A stretch of 64,000 nucleotides of DNA, from contig JAUCMP010000028.1 of NCBI GenBank assembly GCA_030770545.1, positions 12,605,501 through 12,669,500 of the forward strand, written 5' to 3'. The stretch comes from Macropodus opercularis (lineage: Eukaryota > Chordata > Actinopteri > Anabantiformes > Osphronemidae). Shown in pieces: positions 32,301 through 41,900 of the stretch. How positions within the stretch are numbered: the stretch's first letter is position 1; the number at the start of each line of letters is the position of its first letter. The notes below the pieces were generated by a model, which was not told the origin of the DNA, made no database searches, and worked only from the letters and a program-made list of their open reading frames with translations. Made by a program: the position numbers and the translations under genes.

Positions 32301-34975
32301 AAGACACTTTTCCGCGTTGTGTGTGGAAGGTTCCTCTTTGTTCAAGCAGAGAAACATTTGACACCAGCTCTGCAGAGCCCGTGTAACATCTCACAGCCAT
32401 CATAGATTTACTACTTCTCAGTAGTTTGAAAACAGCATGTTTGACTGAGAGTTGGATGAAATCAATGTTACTGGTGTAAATGTTCGTCCATCAGTTCAAT
32501 TGGTCTGATTTGTTTGAAAGTTGACAGCGTTGCCAGTATCCATGCAAATGATTTGTCATCCTGATGAATCTACAAATTAAGGATCAGGTTAACGACCAAC
32601 ACAGATGTTCTGTTGACGATGTCACTGAGGGTGGACGTCTGATAGGGCCACTCCGCTGCAGCTCCCATCCAGCCATCCCGCTTCAGAGTCAGGCTCCAAC
32701 CTGGAACCCACCTCGTTATAAAGGCAACAGAACATCCATGTTGGCCAGGACGCACTGAATCCATGATAAGAAATAAATGCCACTAAATGACTCCTACATA
32801 ACTGGATCCCATGGTTTCTGTATAATAAATACATAATGTCTCACTGTCCCAGTGGATAACAGTCCGGTAGCAGTCGCCTTGTGTTGCGCTCGCTATCCCG
32901 GTATTTTCTACCATAAATAAATGTCATGATATTCATGAAATAATTAAAGACATGAACATCAAGCAGAAAACAGATGACGACTGCTACAGAGCTGTTCATT
33001 ATCCTCTGAAGTAGAAGCGTTGAGCTTCACTGGCATCACTGATGTGATGTAGCTGGGCTGTAGTAACGTTTCCAAAGCCTGATGGTTCCACACGTCTGTC
33101 ACTTCCAAAGTCTTCCAGTAGATGTAGCTGTTGCTGCCATCTTGGCCACAGGTTACAGACAACCTCAGGCTCAGCATCTTCCCAAACCAATTTCTCTCCG
33201 GCACAGGTCTCTGTAGATTCTCTTTCTCGTAAAATAACAGGACTTCGCTTCCCAAGGGATCATAGATGGAGCTGATGGTCGAAAGGCTTCCACTTCTGGC
33301 CAGTGGTCTGTCTTTCAGAGCAGTGTTAAGCTTAAATGTGTGTGATTTACACACCATTCCTCTCCCAGCTCTCTCCATAGTGATGAATCCGGCTCCTTAT
33401 GCTCCTGTTATTTGCTCTCTGATCCTCAGGGGCAGCGTCCAGCACTGCTGTCCTGTCACTCGTCCATGTGGTGAGAAAATCCTCCTTTTGAGCGTAGAGA
33501 GACAAGGCCATGGTGAAGTGACACAGCTTCCTTTTCTGTGGCCACTGGAACAAGTCATAACATAAAACAAGGTTGTACTTTATCCCTGTTGCCACATGGT
33601 AGTGATGCCCATAGTCCTCTGCAGTTTCTCAGAGTTGGCTCAGTGTGGAGATGAAATGGCCCCAAACAGATGGACCTTCACCCGATACTCACCGGGTTGT
33701 TGCTTTGTCTCACCTCTTGGCCACCAGAGGAACCTCAGCAGCTCTGAGTCACCTTTCCATCACTACGATGCAGCTCTTCATCTGACACGCTCTCAGCACA
33801 GCCTTCAACTAGAAGCTCCATTAGATTTGATCCCAACTCAGCTTCACTCTTCACCCAGTGAACTGAAATTTCACAAAAATTGTTCATTTGAAGTTTTTTT
33901 TAAATGTTGATATTAATTCCTTAATTTTATTAATTAAACACTTTCTTTCATTTTGCAGGTTCTCAGTTTTATTCAAGTCCTTTTCAGTTTCATTTCCATC
34001 TTTTCCAGTCTCCATCTCAGATCATGAGGCTGAACTATTTGTTTGTCTCATCTCATCTTTCAGTTTTCAATGAACCTTTAAATTTGTCCGTTCGTCAGAA
34101 ATCAAAGCAACTACATTCAACAGACAGACGTCCTAACTTTGCCTCAAACCACCAAAAGTGATTCTTCTTAAAGCCTCAAAGGTCAGACGTCCTTCAGGAC
34201 TCGGAGCTTTAACCGCACACAGACGTGGGTTAATCCGAGCAGCTTTCCTTCATTCACACCCAAACGGTCATTCCAGTGTTAATGTGGTCTGACTCCTTCC
34301 TCCACGCGTCCATCCTCAGGTATCTGACCTGTCCTCTGTAGGACGGCGTTGGTTGGGCTATTTGTGGCAGCGCTGCACTTACTCTGCGTCTTCTCGGTTC
34401 CTTTAATCCTTATGGATGATTGATTGGTCCCAGCCTGGTTCTGACTGTTGCTTCAGTCATTTGTACTGAAATTAACGATTTTCCACCTTAAGCCTAAAAC
34501 ATCAGTTGAGCTGCAGATGTTGGGTCCAGTCTATTGTTGGATGCTGTGGTGGATTCAAAGAGGCTGCTGGATGTGCTGCATCACTGACTGACAGCTGATG
34601 AAGGGAGTCTCTGTAGACGCTCATTCATCTTCTCTCTGCTCTCTCATTTTCTCTACAGCTGTTGGTGATGATGATCCAGATGTTGAAGCAGCAGCCGTTT
34701 GGAGGTTCTGACTGGTCCATGTTACTAAAGGTCGAGTGGAGAGGAGAGATCCATACAACACTGACTGAGAGAAGAACCAGAAGAAGAGGAGACGACTCTC
34801 AGTCTGAACTGATCTGAGAACAGCTGCAGATCAGTGGATGTGGTCACTGTGCAGCTGCTCTGCTGCTTCTACACAGTAGAGTGTTTACCAGCTGCAGTGT
34901 ATCTAACAGGACACGTGCATGTTAAAATACTTATCAATGGCAATAACAGATAATAAAGAAGTTGTGTTTTGTTGT
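17196..34975 (+). CDS. NLRC3-like NOD-like receptor (RING-FISNA-NACHT-LRR), teleost NLR-C type
   Basis: Intracellular pattern-recognition receptor family greatly expanded in fish. Exons by splice-site reading: 17196-17314, 17561-17674, 19098-19318 (RING), 19479-21264 (FISNA-NACHT), then LRR exons 22020-22193, 22573-22746, 23554-23727, 24534-24707, 26683-26856, 27396-27539, 28341-28514, 29000-29173, 30121-30294 and 31848-32021, and a terminal exon from 34659. All LRR junctions are phase 2 (AG| or AA| followed by one base), so every LRR exon can be skipped or repeated in frame. No stop or frameshift was found in any coding exon. The start is the first ATG of the conserved N-terminal exon. The NACHT domain suggests ATP-driven oligomerisation. 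A RING suggests ubiquitin-ligase activity; this is inference. No C-terminal B30.2 domain is seen. The exact exon usage is unproven. Confidence 0.8.
17561..17674 (+). CDS. NLR exon: second copy of the N-terminal repeat
   Basis: After an acceptor at 17559-17560 it encodes RHKRRAESPGSSCVSMKSDW and then the same SREPGSSEPR ending. It is 114 nt and phase-preserving. It and its downstream intron are near-copies of the preceding exon and intron, so it arose by tandem duplication. Confidence 0.7.
17675..19097 (+). other. NLR intron
   Basis: An intron of about 1.4 kb between the N-terminal repeat and the RING exon. 18810-19030 is shared with the upstream relic (13300-13550). No other gene is seen. 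Confidence 0.5.
19098..19318 (+). CDS. NLR exon: RING finger (C3HC4)
   Basis: The first base completes AG|A from the preceding exon, giving ENRRRVSVAEQSSC, then CARCQDVLEDPVSSSCGHWF, CRRCITSYW and CLQC. All zinc ligands of a C3HC4 RING are present: CxxC, then CGHxxCxxC, then CxxC. The exon ends in phase 1 (CAA A|) and joins the NACHT exon start (CA GAT GTT) in frame. The last exon base differs from the upstream duplicate (AAA|GTAAG here, AAG|GTAAG there), which may weaken the donor slightly. The domain points to E3 ubiquitin-ligase or dimerisation function. Confidence 0.75.
19479..21264 (+). CDS. NLR exon: FISNA-NACHT-winged helix
   Basis: One uninterrupted 1786-nt exon from a tttcag acceptor to a CA|GTGAGT donor. 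The FISNA region runs from ALEEHKLSLRSRCERVTEGS to QDIFKAS. Walker A is NGVAGVGKT, Walker B is LLFIFDGLDESR, and the sensor/arginine region is SALVWITSRPAAA. Winged-helix and NOD2-like helical parts (FVHLSVQEFLAAVHMMH) follow, ending with PAVTNCRKA, where the LRR exons normally begin. All catalytic motifs look intact. Confidence 0.9.
21405..21540 (+). repeat. Common teleost interspersed repeat (3'-tail type)
   Basis: The pattern ggggcaagacactgaacccc, then tgaatgaatgggtgaatgtg, then aaagcgctttgagtaccgat and a caaatgcagaccatttacc end is a familiar dispersed fish repeat. It lies inside the intron between the NACHT exon and the first LRR exon. The class is uncertain. Confidence 0.55.
22020..22193 (+). 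CDS. NLR LRR exon 1
   Basis: A 174-nt exon encoding FSGCGLSEIDCEVVASALTS, then HLTELDLSRNYLQDSGVKLL. It is the most diverged of the LRR exons and has the RI-type LRR pattern (LTELDLS.N.L.D.GV..L). Confidence 0.85.
22573..22746 (+). CDS. NLR LRR exon 2
   Basis: A 174-nt exon encoding LSYCSLSEISCGSLVSALKS, HLTELDLSGNNLKDSAVEQL and CGFLESPDCRLQTL. It starts a tandem series of exon-plus-intron units of about 980 bp that continues at 23554 and 24534. Confidence 0.85.
23554..23727 (+). CDS. NLR LRR exon 3
   Basis: A 174-nt exon encoding LSSCSSSEISCGSLVSALKS, NLSHLTELDLSENNLKDS and CGFLENPDCRLQTL. Its flanking intron is nearly identical to the one after LRR exon 2. Confidence 0.85.
24534..24707 (+). 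CDS. NLR LRR exon 4
   Basis: A 174-nt exon encoding LRSCRLSEISCGSLVSALKS and CGFLESPDCRLETL. It is the third unit of the 980-bp tandem series. Confidence 0.85.
24780..26680 (+). other. NLR intron, nothing further recognised
   Basis: About 1.9 kb of non-coding DNA between LRR exons 4 and 5. The minus-strand 88-codon frame at 25440-25706 has no domain and looks spurious. Confidence 0.4.
26683..26856 (+). CDS. NLR LRR exon 5
   Basis: A 174-nt exon encoding LRCCRLSEISCGSLGSALKS, HLTELDLRGNNLKDSAVKQL and KDLVKSPDYQLETL. It carries the alternative second half (KDLVKSPDY) instead of CGFLESPDC, as does LRR exon 10. Confidence 0.85.
27090..27305 (+). repeat. Ubiquitous teleost interspersed repeat
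   Basis: The pattern gctggagccagtctcagctg, then gtccaggtcaccagtccatc, cacacctacggacagtttag and ttggactgtgggaggaaact is a very common fish repeat. A decayed copy lies in the opposite orientation at 30935-31150. Confidence 0.7.
27396..27539 (+). CDS. NLR LRR exon 6, shortened (144 nt)
   Basis: It encodes CGSLIQALENDPFSLTELDL, NRNNLQNEAVEQL and CGFLESPDCRLQTL. It lacks the first ten codons found in the other LRR exons. The acceptor (attccacatccag) lies right before the shortened start, and 144 is a multiple of three, so phase is kept. Sequence divergence suggests an older copy. Confidence 0.7.
28341..28514 (+). CDS. NLR LRR exon 7
   Basis: A 174-nt exon encoding LRSCRLSEISCGSLGSALKS, HLIELDLSWNNLKDSAVEQL and CGFLESPDCRLQTL. 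It ends with a stronger donor (AA|GTAAGG) than the earlier LRR exons (AG|GTCAGT). Confidence 0.85.
29000..29173 (+). CDS. NLR LRR exon 8
   Basis: A 174-nt exon encoding LSDCSLSEISCGSLGSALKS and HLTELDLSRNNLKDSAVKQL. Exon and downstream intron are near-copies of the unit at 30121. Confidence 0.85.
29545..29622 (+). repeat. tRNA-like fragment, possible SINE head
   Basis: The stretch ttggtggtttagtgtgtaga, gcgttgggctggga and ccacgttcaaacgtgg has the look of tRNA D-arm (A box) and T-arm (B box) sequences. It does not fold as a complete tRNA by eye. It is probably a tRNA-derived SINE remnant inside an NLR intron. Confidence 0.4.
30121..30294 (+). CDS. NLR LRR exon 9
   Basis: A 174-nt exon encoding LNCCSLSEISCGSLVSALKS, HLTELDLRGNNLKDSAVKQL and CGFLESPDCRLQTL. 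The donor is AA|GTAAGG. Confidence 0.85.
30935..31150 (-). repeat. Ubiquitous teleost interspersed repeat, inverted copy
   Basis: It reads tttgcatgttctccgcatgt, then gccctgcgatggactggtga and cagctgggacagactccagc. It is the reverse orientation of the repeat at 27090-27305 and is internally decayed. Confidence 0.65.
31330..31402 (+). repeat. Retroposon 3' tail (ggggtcaataaaggatcatc type)
   Basis: The pattern aatttcctcaacgtggggtc followed by aataaaggatcatctcatct resembles the 3' end of a fish non-LTR retroposon with a short tandem tail. Only the end is recognisable. Confidence 0.4.
31848..32021 (+). CDS. NLR LRR exon 10
   Basis: A 174-nt exon encoding LSSCSLSEISCGSLGSALKS, HLTELDLSNNNLKDSAVEQL and KDLVESPDYRLETV. 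Last recognisable LRR exon. Confidence 0.8.
32960..33600 (-). mobile_element. BEL/Pao retrotransposon remnant
   Basis: On the minus strand 33378-33240 reads HTFKLNTALKDRPLARSGSL followed by STISSIYDPLG. This is the hallmark of the BEL/Pao polyprotein region (SLLSTVSSIYDPLGFLAP in the family). Flanking frames (for example 33347-33595) are broken and mixed. It is a short decayed fragment in the last NLR intron. Confidence 0.5.
34659..34975 (+). CDS. NLR terminal exon and 3' UTR (candidate)
   Basis: A strong acceptor (tttctctacag) ends at 34658. With phase 2 from the last LRR exon the frame reads S-C-W and then TGA, so almost the whole exon would be 3' UTR. AATAAA lies at 34952-34957. In another phase the exon would encode a short acidic tail (VGDDDPDVEAAAVWRF), but that phase does not match the LRR donors. 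No B30.2 exon was found. Confidence 0.45.
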
Positions 34976-36514
34976 GTTTTGCCAAAGCTCCACCACTTGG
35001 GGGCTAAGAGACATGTCACCTTATAATTACATCATCCAATTATCCAGAAAAACTGTTAAACCTAATTAATAATGTTCTATCTAACATCTAATCCAGATCT
35101 GTTCATCTAAAGGATCTTAATCTTCTGTTCTTTGTACGTTTTCTACGCTTTTATAGGTCCTAGAGTCAGCAGCCAGCTCCTAAAATACTCAAGGTGACAT
35201 CACTGTTAATGGAGCAGAGCAAACCTTTCTGACTGGGTCTTTCCACGTTATTATTACTTTGTTCCCTTCTCAGTAAATCTCAGACCTTCTGGTCTCATGG
35301 AGTGTTGGGATCTTTTTAGCTCCTGCTGATTTGCTAATGAAAGCAATGTTTTCCTTCCTCACAGCAACAGTTTTAGTTTCAGTCCTTACACCTGTGAAGC
35401 GAGACTCCGTTCAACCGGCTGATGTCAAATCCAGATTAGTCGACCAGGTTTCTGGAACCGTTTCACAGGCATTGACACAATAAAAAGTGACAGTTGTTGG
35501 TGCCGGTTAATTGTGCGCTGGGGTCCACGTTCCTCTTTGTGTCACTGTAAACTTGAATGACAATCAGCCAAGTCTGTGGCGTAACCTCCTAAATGTTTTG
35601 ATTCTGTGTTAATTAAAACAGAAATAAGGACCTAAGAAATACAGAATATTTAATAAAGGTACAATGAGGTCATACATAAAAACAATAAATACAAATGTAG
35701 GTAACAGGAAACTTAGTGGAAGGTTTGGGCAGGTTCACTGAGCAGCTTGTGATGCTTCAAATATGCAGCTGGCTTCACTTGTGTATCTTAGAGACATTTG
35801 GCTTCATTAGTCCAGTGAAGGCTCCTGTGTGTTGGTCGTGGCTCCTCCTGACTTTAATGGACGTCGTTCAGACGACCTGACACTTTGTGATGAAAGCGCT
35901 GCACTGAAGAGAACGATGCCTCCATGTTAACTGATGCCAGGCCTCCTCACTGGTTGTGAGCAGGTGGAGTAAACTTGGCAGAGGTGTGAGATTACCAGGA
36001 TGGAGCTGGAACTATTACAAGACCAGCTGGGTGAGATTCTGGCTAAAATCTCCACTGATAATCAGACAAGAAGCACAAGCTGATCAGATTCATCAGTGAA
36101 GCAGCTGAGCTGTTGAGAACGAGGAAGAGGAGGCTGCACATGAATTCCTGGTTCACTTGATAGACGGCGTTAGAGGAGAAGGAGGCTCCAGCTCAGCGAC
36201 AGTAGACAGCGAGGACGCCGCTACATCAGCCAACTAGCGGGAGCAACATGCAACACTCCAGCTTTCAGAGGCCGCTTCTACTGACTTTGGGCTAAGGTTC
36301 GGTTTCCCTACACGACTCCATCATGACCAGGGGAGGAAATGTGACAACAAACTCTTTGCAAAACTTAGGAATATAGTGGAGTAAGGGGTCCAGGACCACA
36401 CCACCAACAGGGGATGATTTGATTAGGTCTTTATGAAACAATAGTATTAAACAACAGAAAGCTCGGCAGACGTACAAGCAACAAGAACTAAATTTGAGGA
36501 TCTGAAGGTTCTAT
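34976..36514. other. Intergenic DNA with one dispersed repeat
   Basis: 36415-36475 is the reverse complement of the repeat at 9215-9290. A short open frame at 36001-36084 (MELELLQDQLGEILAKISTD) is followed by similar acidic sequence in shifted frames to 36230. It may be a decayed gag-like or gene fragment that I cannot name. Confidence 0.35.
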
Positions 36515-36515
36515 T

Positions 36516-37162
36516 TGTAACCCACATTAAATTGTTAAGAATATTGATTTAGTTTTTGTGTGTAATTATCATTTTATTACACCAGTAGGTGGCAGAATTG
36601 GCACTGTTGAGGATTAGCTCAATAAATAAAGCTAATACAAAAATAGTCTATAGGGTTTCCTGGTCAAGATTCCAGGGGACGAGAAGGCGACTGCATGGTT
36701 GAGGGCCAGATTAGGGGTCCGGCTGAGGAAAGGAAAGTTTTATTGTACTAAAGGCCCAGGCTCTGTTTAGTCTGAAACTGGAACTTTTTGAGTACTTCGG
36801 TGGAAGTATCGTTGGCCTGGAAGTTGTGCAGCGATAGCTGAGCAGCGGCGGTTCGTCGGGCGGATCGAGGGAACGGCCGCGGACGGACAGCGGAGCGACG
36901 CGTGAACGGCGCCGGAGCAGATAAGCCTGTGTTCGCAAAACCATAGGACAAGTTTACTACCCGGGTAGATGGACCTTGTTTTATTTTCATTTTGGTTATC
37001 AGAGCTCTGAATGTTTCTAAATGTTATAAATATGTTGAATCTGCATAATTAAATAAGTTAAGTTAAACATATGAGTGTGTTGTTTTTTTTCCTCCTCTCC
37101 TCCTTGGGAAAAGAGCCCAGAAAGTAACTAGTCAGCCGCTGTGTGTTAAGGCGTTGGTTACA
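36516..37162 (+). repeat. 5' LTR
   Basis: 647 bp, starting TGTAACCC and ending GGTTACA. It contains a polyadenylation-type aataaataaag at about 36624 and a GC-rich part near 36840-36915. The next bases (tcgtgagaaaaatttggcga, 37163 onward) should hold the primer-binding site. A TGG start lies 14 bp in, but I could not assign a tRNA. Confidence 0.9.
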
Positions 37163-37316
37163 TCGTGAGAAAAATTTGGCGAGCCAGCAGCCAGGAGGAA
37201 AAGGTGGAAAAAATAAATAAGTACATATATATGTTTATATAAGTGAATTGAGTTACCTTGTGATTCCATACCACCTCGTAGTTGATTTTGTAGGTCTGTA
37301 CAAATTGAGTGTGACC

Positions 37317-38891
37317 ATGGAGGGTGAATATGAGTATGGTATTGATTTAAAGAAATCTGTGTATGTTGAGGGAATCACAACGACTGATACAGATGACAAA
37401 ATTACTGAATTCTGCTCACCGTTTGGCACTGTGAACAGAGTTGTTAGAGTGAGGCAGACAGGGCAGGGCAGTGGTGTCAAAGCCATCGTGGAGTTTGAAT
37501 CAGAAGAGTCTATGTCAAATCTAGCGCCTGCTCTTCCACAATATTTCCCTAGTGCCAGGAACGCTAACATTCTGTGGCGTGTAGACAGTGCTTCAAAGGT
37601 CACCCAGACTCCTAAGAAAGCCACGCCCACAATAGAACCTGTTGGGGAGGATGATAATGTAAGCTCATGCTCGGACAGTGAGCCAGGTTCTGATGACAGT
37701 AGAACACCACTCATACACAGACGATACCACAGGCCCGATGATACTCAAGATGCTTCACCAAGACTCACTAAGGCAGCTCCAAAAACAAACCCTTCAATGC
37801 AGGCAGTCACAAAAGATGTTCTAAATCCACCTGAGGTCCAAAAGATTATTGTGGAGCACGTTATCAAAAGTGAAAGTTCCTCTACGCAGAATCAGGGATC
37901 CAAATGGCTTCGTCCCTTTTCAGGAAGAGTCCCTAAGCCTCCAAATGAAGCCGATTATGAGACATGGTCTCTCCATGTAGAGCTTATGGTCCAAGATAAC
38001 CTCCCCGTTGATGTACAGAGGCGAAAGATATTAGAAAGTCTGCTTCCACCCGCTTCAGATCTAGTGAGGCAGCTAGGCCCACATGCAGCGCCTCATGACT
38101 ATGTGAAACTTCTAGATTCAGCGTATGGGTTAGTTGAGGATGGGGAAGAGATTTTTGCAAGGTTTCTTGGTACCCACCAGAAGACTGGAGAAAAGGCCTC
38201 TGAGTTTCTCCAGCGACTACAAGTGCTGCTTAATACTGCTATCCAGAGGGGTGGCGTTAACAGTGTGGGAGCAAACAGACATTTACAGAGGCAGTTCCAG
38301 CGTGGATGTTGGGATCAGTCGCTTATTTTGGCATTGCAGTCAGAGCTTAGGTCTGAGACCCCACCTGACTTTCCTGATTTCTTACTGCAGTTGCGAACAG
38401 AGGAAGATAGGAGGGCTACAAAGCTGGATCGTATGCAACATCACTTAGGGAGCACGAAAGCAAAGTCCTCCATGCAAATGCAGCTTGTGCCTGAGTTACC
38501 CGCCCCACAAGATAAAGATGCAGCAATGCTTCAGACATACATTCAAGAGACAGAGGATTTAAGGAGACAGGTTGCTGAACTAAAAATGCAACTGAGTAAA
38601 AAGAAGGAACTGCGAAGGCACAATCAATCCAGCAAGGAAAGATTGTTGAATGAAGGCCCCCTGCCTAGAGCCACAGCAGAAGTGCAATCTCATAAAGTAT
38701 CACCAACCCCCAGACCTAAAGCTTGGTTCTGTTTTAAATGTGGAAATGATGGTCACATAGCCAGGCAGTGTGAAAATCCTCCAAATAAGCTTTTAGTGGA
38801 TGAGAAATATAGGGAGTTAAGGGCACGTCAGACTGAATGGCAGACCAAACATGGCCATTTAAACTGGACAGGGTCGCAGTGGAGGGACTGA
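37317..38891 (+). CDS. gag: Gag polyprotein, PNMA-like (RRM-like + capsid + zinc knuckle)
   Basis: 524 codons from an ATG in a perfect Kozak context (accATGg); an in-frame upstream ATG at 37248 is weaker. The N-terminus (VYVEGI...ITEFCSPFGTVNRVV...AIVEFES) looks like an RRM fold. The middle (RPFSGRVPKPPNEADYETWS, then RRKILESLLPPASDLVRQL and FLGTHQKTGEKASEFLQRLQ) matches the capsid of the Ma-antigen (PNMA) family, which are domesticated Ty3/Gypsy Gags. A coiled-coil-like stretch follows (about residues 400-440), then a CCHC knuckle (CFKCGNDGHIARQC). It ends in TGA at 38889-38891, 25 nt after the frameshift site. It assembles the particle and binds the RNA genome. Confidence 0.85.
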   Translation: MEGEYEYGIDLKKSVYVEGITTTDTDDKITEFCSPFGTVNRVVRVRQTGQGSGVKAIVEFESEESMSNLAPALPQYFPSARNANILWRVDSASKVTQTPKKATPTIEPVGEDDNVSSCSDSEPGSDDSRTPLIHRRYHRPDDTQDASPRLTKAAPKTNPSMQAVTKDVLNPPEVQKIIVEHVIKSESSSTQNQGSKWLRPFSGRVPKPPNEADYETWSLHVELMVQDNLPVDVQRRKILESLLPPASDLVRQLGPHAAPHDYVKLLDSAYGLVEDGEEIFARFLGTHQKTGEKASEFLQRLQVLLNTAIQRGGVNSVGANRHLQRQFQRGCWDQSLILALQSELRSETPPDFPDFLLQLRTEEDRRATKLDRMQHHLGSTKAKSSMQMQLVPELPAPQDKDAAMLQTYIQETEDLRRQVAELKMQLSKKKELRRHNQSSKERLLNEGPLPRATAEVQSHKVSPTPRPKAWFCFKCGNDGHIARQCENPPNKLLVDEKYRELRARQTEWQTKHGHLNWTGSQWRD

Positions 38892-38920
38892 CTGCGCCCA
38901 AGGACTATGTGAAATGTCCC
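38858..38920 (+). promoter_or_regulatory. -1 ribosomal frameshift signal with predicted pseudoknot
   Basis: The heptamer T TTA AAC lies at 38858-38864 in the gag frame, exactly the X XXY YYZ form. After a 10-nt spacer, CGCAGT (38875-38880) can pair with ACTGCG (38891-38896). GGGAC inside the loop (38884-38888) can pair with GTCCC at 38916-38920, giving an H-type pseudoknot. Pol is open in the -1 frame from before this point. Slippage here would make the Gag-Pol fusion. Confidence 0.75.
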
Positions 38921-41900
38921 AGACAGAGTCATGGAGCCCCTACAGCTTATTGTGAGAGTCACTCCCCCATTCATTCAAGTGATTGTTTTTTACCAGAGGG
39001 GCTGATAGGACCAAAGTGTACAGCAGTAGTCACCCTGGACGGAGTTCAGTGCAGCTGTCTGCTTGACTCAGGGTCACAAGTGACTACAGTTTCAAAGTCC
39101 TTTCATGAGACCAACCTATCGCATCTGCCTATTCGTTCTATTCAAGACCTCTTAGACATAGAGGGTGCAGGGGGGCAGGAGGTACCTTACCTCGGTTACA
39201 TCCAAGTCAACATCCAGTTCCCAGAGGCCATCATGGGGAAGAATGAAAATGTGGATACTTTAGCTCTAGTTGTGCCTGACCACAAAACAAACATGGGTGT
39301 CCCCCTCTTGATTGGCACAAACACACTAGACCCCCTGTATGAAAAGTGTGCAGCTGTTTTTGAAACACACCCTAAGTACGACATCATAGGCAACACCTGT
39401 TCCCAGTTTGTAAAGCATCTATATCATAGACACAGGATCCATCAACGTAATGGTAGAGTGGGAACTGTGAAACTGCAGAGTAAAAAGTGTCTTATTGTTC
39501 CAGCTGGAGAGAGAGTAGCTTTGACTGGATATGCCAGAAACATTCCAGTAGTGCCGAATATGAGCCTCTTAGTTGAGCCACCCCACCAGTCAAGTCTGCC
39601 TGGTGGTCTTTTGTTTTGCAGCTACATCTTGACAGCCCCGTCTCATTCATCTTTCAAACTGCCAGTCCTGGTCAAAAATGAGACTCTACATGACATTAAA
39701 GTGCCGGCAGGTAATATTATTGCTGAGCTTTATCTTCTCAAGTCTGTTTCAAGGCCACTTACACATAATGGAAAAAGTGCAGCATCATCCCACCCTACAT
39801 CAGTCTCTGCTACATGCAGCTCCATGAGCACATCTGATTCTGCCAAAATCAGTTTTGATTTCAGTGACTCCCCTTTGCCTGAAGAGTGGAAAGAGAGGAT
39901 TACAAGGAAGTTGAACTCGGTGTCAGATGTTTTTGCACTCAGTGACCTTGATTATGGCCACACGACTGAAGTCAAGCATCGGATACGACTTTCAGACCCA
40001 ACCCCATTTAAGCAGAGGCCGAGACCCATCCATCCTTCGGATTATGAGGCAGTCCGACTTCATTTAAAGGAGCTTCAAGATGCCAACATCATACGAGAGT
40101 CAGAAAGTCCTTTTGCTTCTCCCATTGTAGTAGTAAAGAAGAAAAATGGTGACATTAGGCTGTGCATTGATTATCGTAAACTGAACAGGCAAACTATCAA
40201 GGACGCATATGCTTTACCCAACATAGAGGAGGCGTTTTCAGCCTTGACTGGATCTAAGTGGTTCTCTATCATGGACCTTAAGTCTGGATATTATCAAGTA
40301 GAGGTGGAGGAGGAGGACAAGTGTAAAACTGCCTTTGTGACACCAATGGGATTTTGGGAGTTCAACAGGATGCCGCAAGGAGTTACAAATGCTCCCAGTA
40401 CTTTTCAGAGGGTGATGGAGAAGTGTATGGGTGGCATGAACTTGAGTGAAGCCCTAGTGTTTCTCGATGATGTCATCGTATTCTCTGCCACGCTCGAAGA
40501 GCATGAGGATCGTCTACTGAAAGTCCTCCACAGACTTAAAGAATTTGGCTTAAAACTCTCGCCTGAGAAATGTCAGTTCTTCCGGACATCTGTGAAATAC
40601 CTTGGCCACATTGTATCAGCTAATGGAGTGGAGACAGACCCATCTAAGATAAGTGCCCTTACCACATGGCCCAGGCCAAACAATGTCAAAGAGCTTAAGT
40701 CTTTTCTCGGGTTTGCTGGATATTATAGGAGGTTCATAAAGGATTTTTCAAAAATTGCAAAGCCTCTGAATGATTTGACGACTGGGTACTTTCCTCCAAA
40801 GAGAAGATCACACTTTCCATCTGGAAATTTGAAACACTCATCAAGTGTAGATCTAAAGAAGCCCTTTAATGAGAAATGGTCTTTAGCATGCGAAGATGCA
40901 TTCACAACTCTCATTCAGAAACTTACCACAGCCCCTGTGCTTGGGTTTGCAGATCCAAAGAAACCATACATCGTACACACCGATGCAAGCTTACATGGTC
41001 TTGGTGCAGCCTTGTACCAGGAGCAGGAAGGGAAGTTAAGAGTCATTGCTTATGCGAGTAGGGGACTTTCTCACTGCGAGCGGAGATATCCAGCTCACAA
41101 ACTTGAATTCCTCTCTCTAAAGTGGGCAGTCACAGAGAAATTTTTTGATTATCTGTATGGTGCTAAATTTACAGTTGTGACAGATAACAACCCACTTACA
41201 TATGTATTGACATCAGCCAAACTTAATGCAGCAGGCCATCGTTGGTTAGCATCTCTTTCCAGTTTTGATTTTAACATCCAATACAGGGCTGGAAGGAAGA
41301 ACCAAGATGCAGACGGTCTCTCCAGGCGTCCATATCCGGGCGACTCAGATCTGCCTGATGTCAATTCCCAGGATGAAGACAGTCACATTGAAAGGTTCAT
41401 TGCACAGCTAATGCACGGCAATAAAGAGCCCAACTTTCCTTCTGAAGCTGTGAGGGCAGTGTGCCAGAGACATCAGTGTGTTGCACCATCTGATTCAGAA
41501 CCTGATATAGTGTTACCCATTGAGAGCGTTGCCATTGAGGACTCAGCCATTCCGGAAGAGTTCAGTCATGATCATGTACTAGGGACATGTACTCTGCCAC
41601 AGATGTCACTCCAAGACTGGGCACATGAGCAGAGACTGGATCCCGTAATCAGTAGAGTAATGACTCTTTTGAAGGCAGGATATCGTCTGTCACATAGAGC
41701 AAAGCAACATGAAGAACGAGATGTCCAGTTGATGCTGAGAGTGATGGATCAGTTAGTTATAACTGATGAGGTCTTATACAGGAAGCGAAACAGTGAGGCA
41801 GGGCCAACTTATCAACTTGTCCTTCCAGTGAGCCACAGGGAAGCAGCGCTTGCTAGTCTCCATGATGCTGCTGGACATATGGGCATTGATAGGACTTTAG

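Noticed and set aside
37248..37316. Upstream in-frame ATG as the gag start
   Set aside because: The ATG at 37317 has a perfect Kozak context and directly precedes the conserved N-terminal domain.
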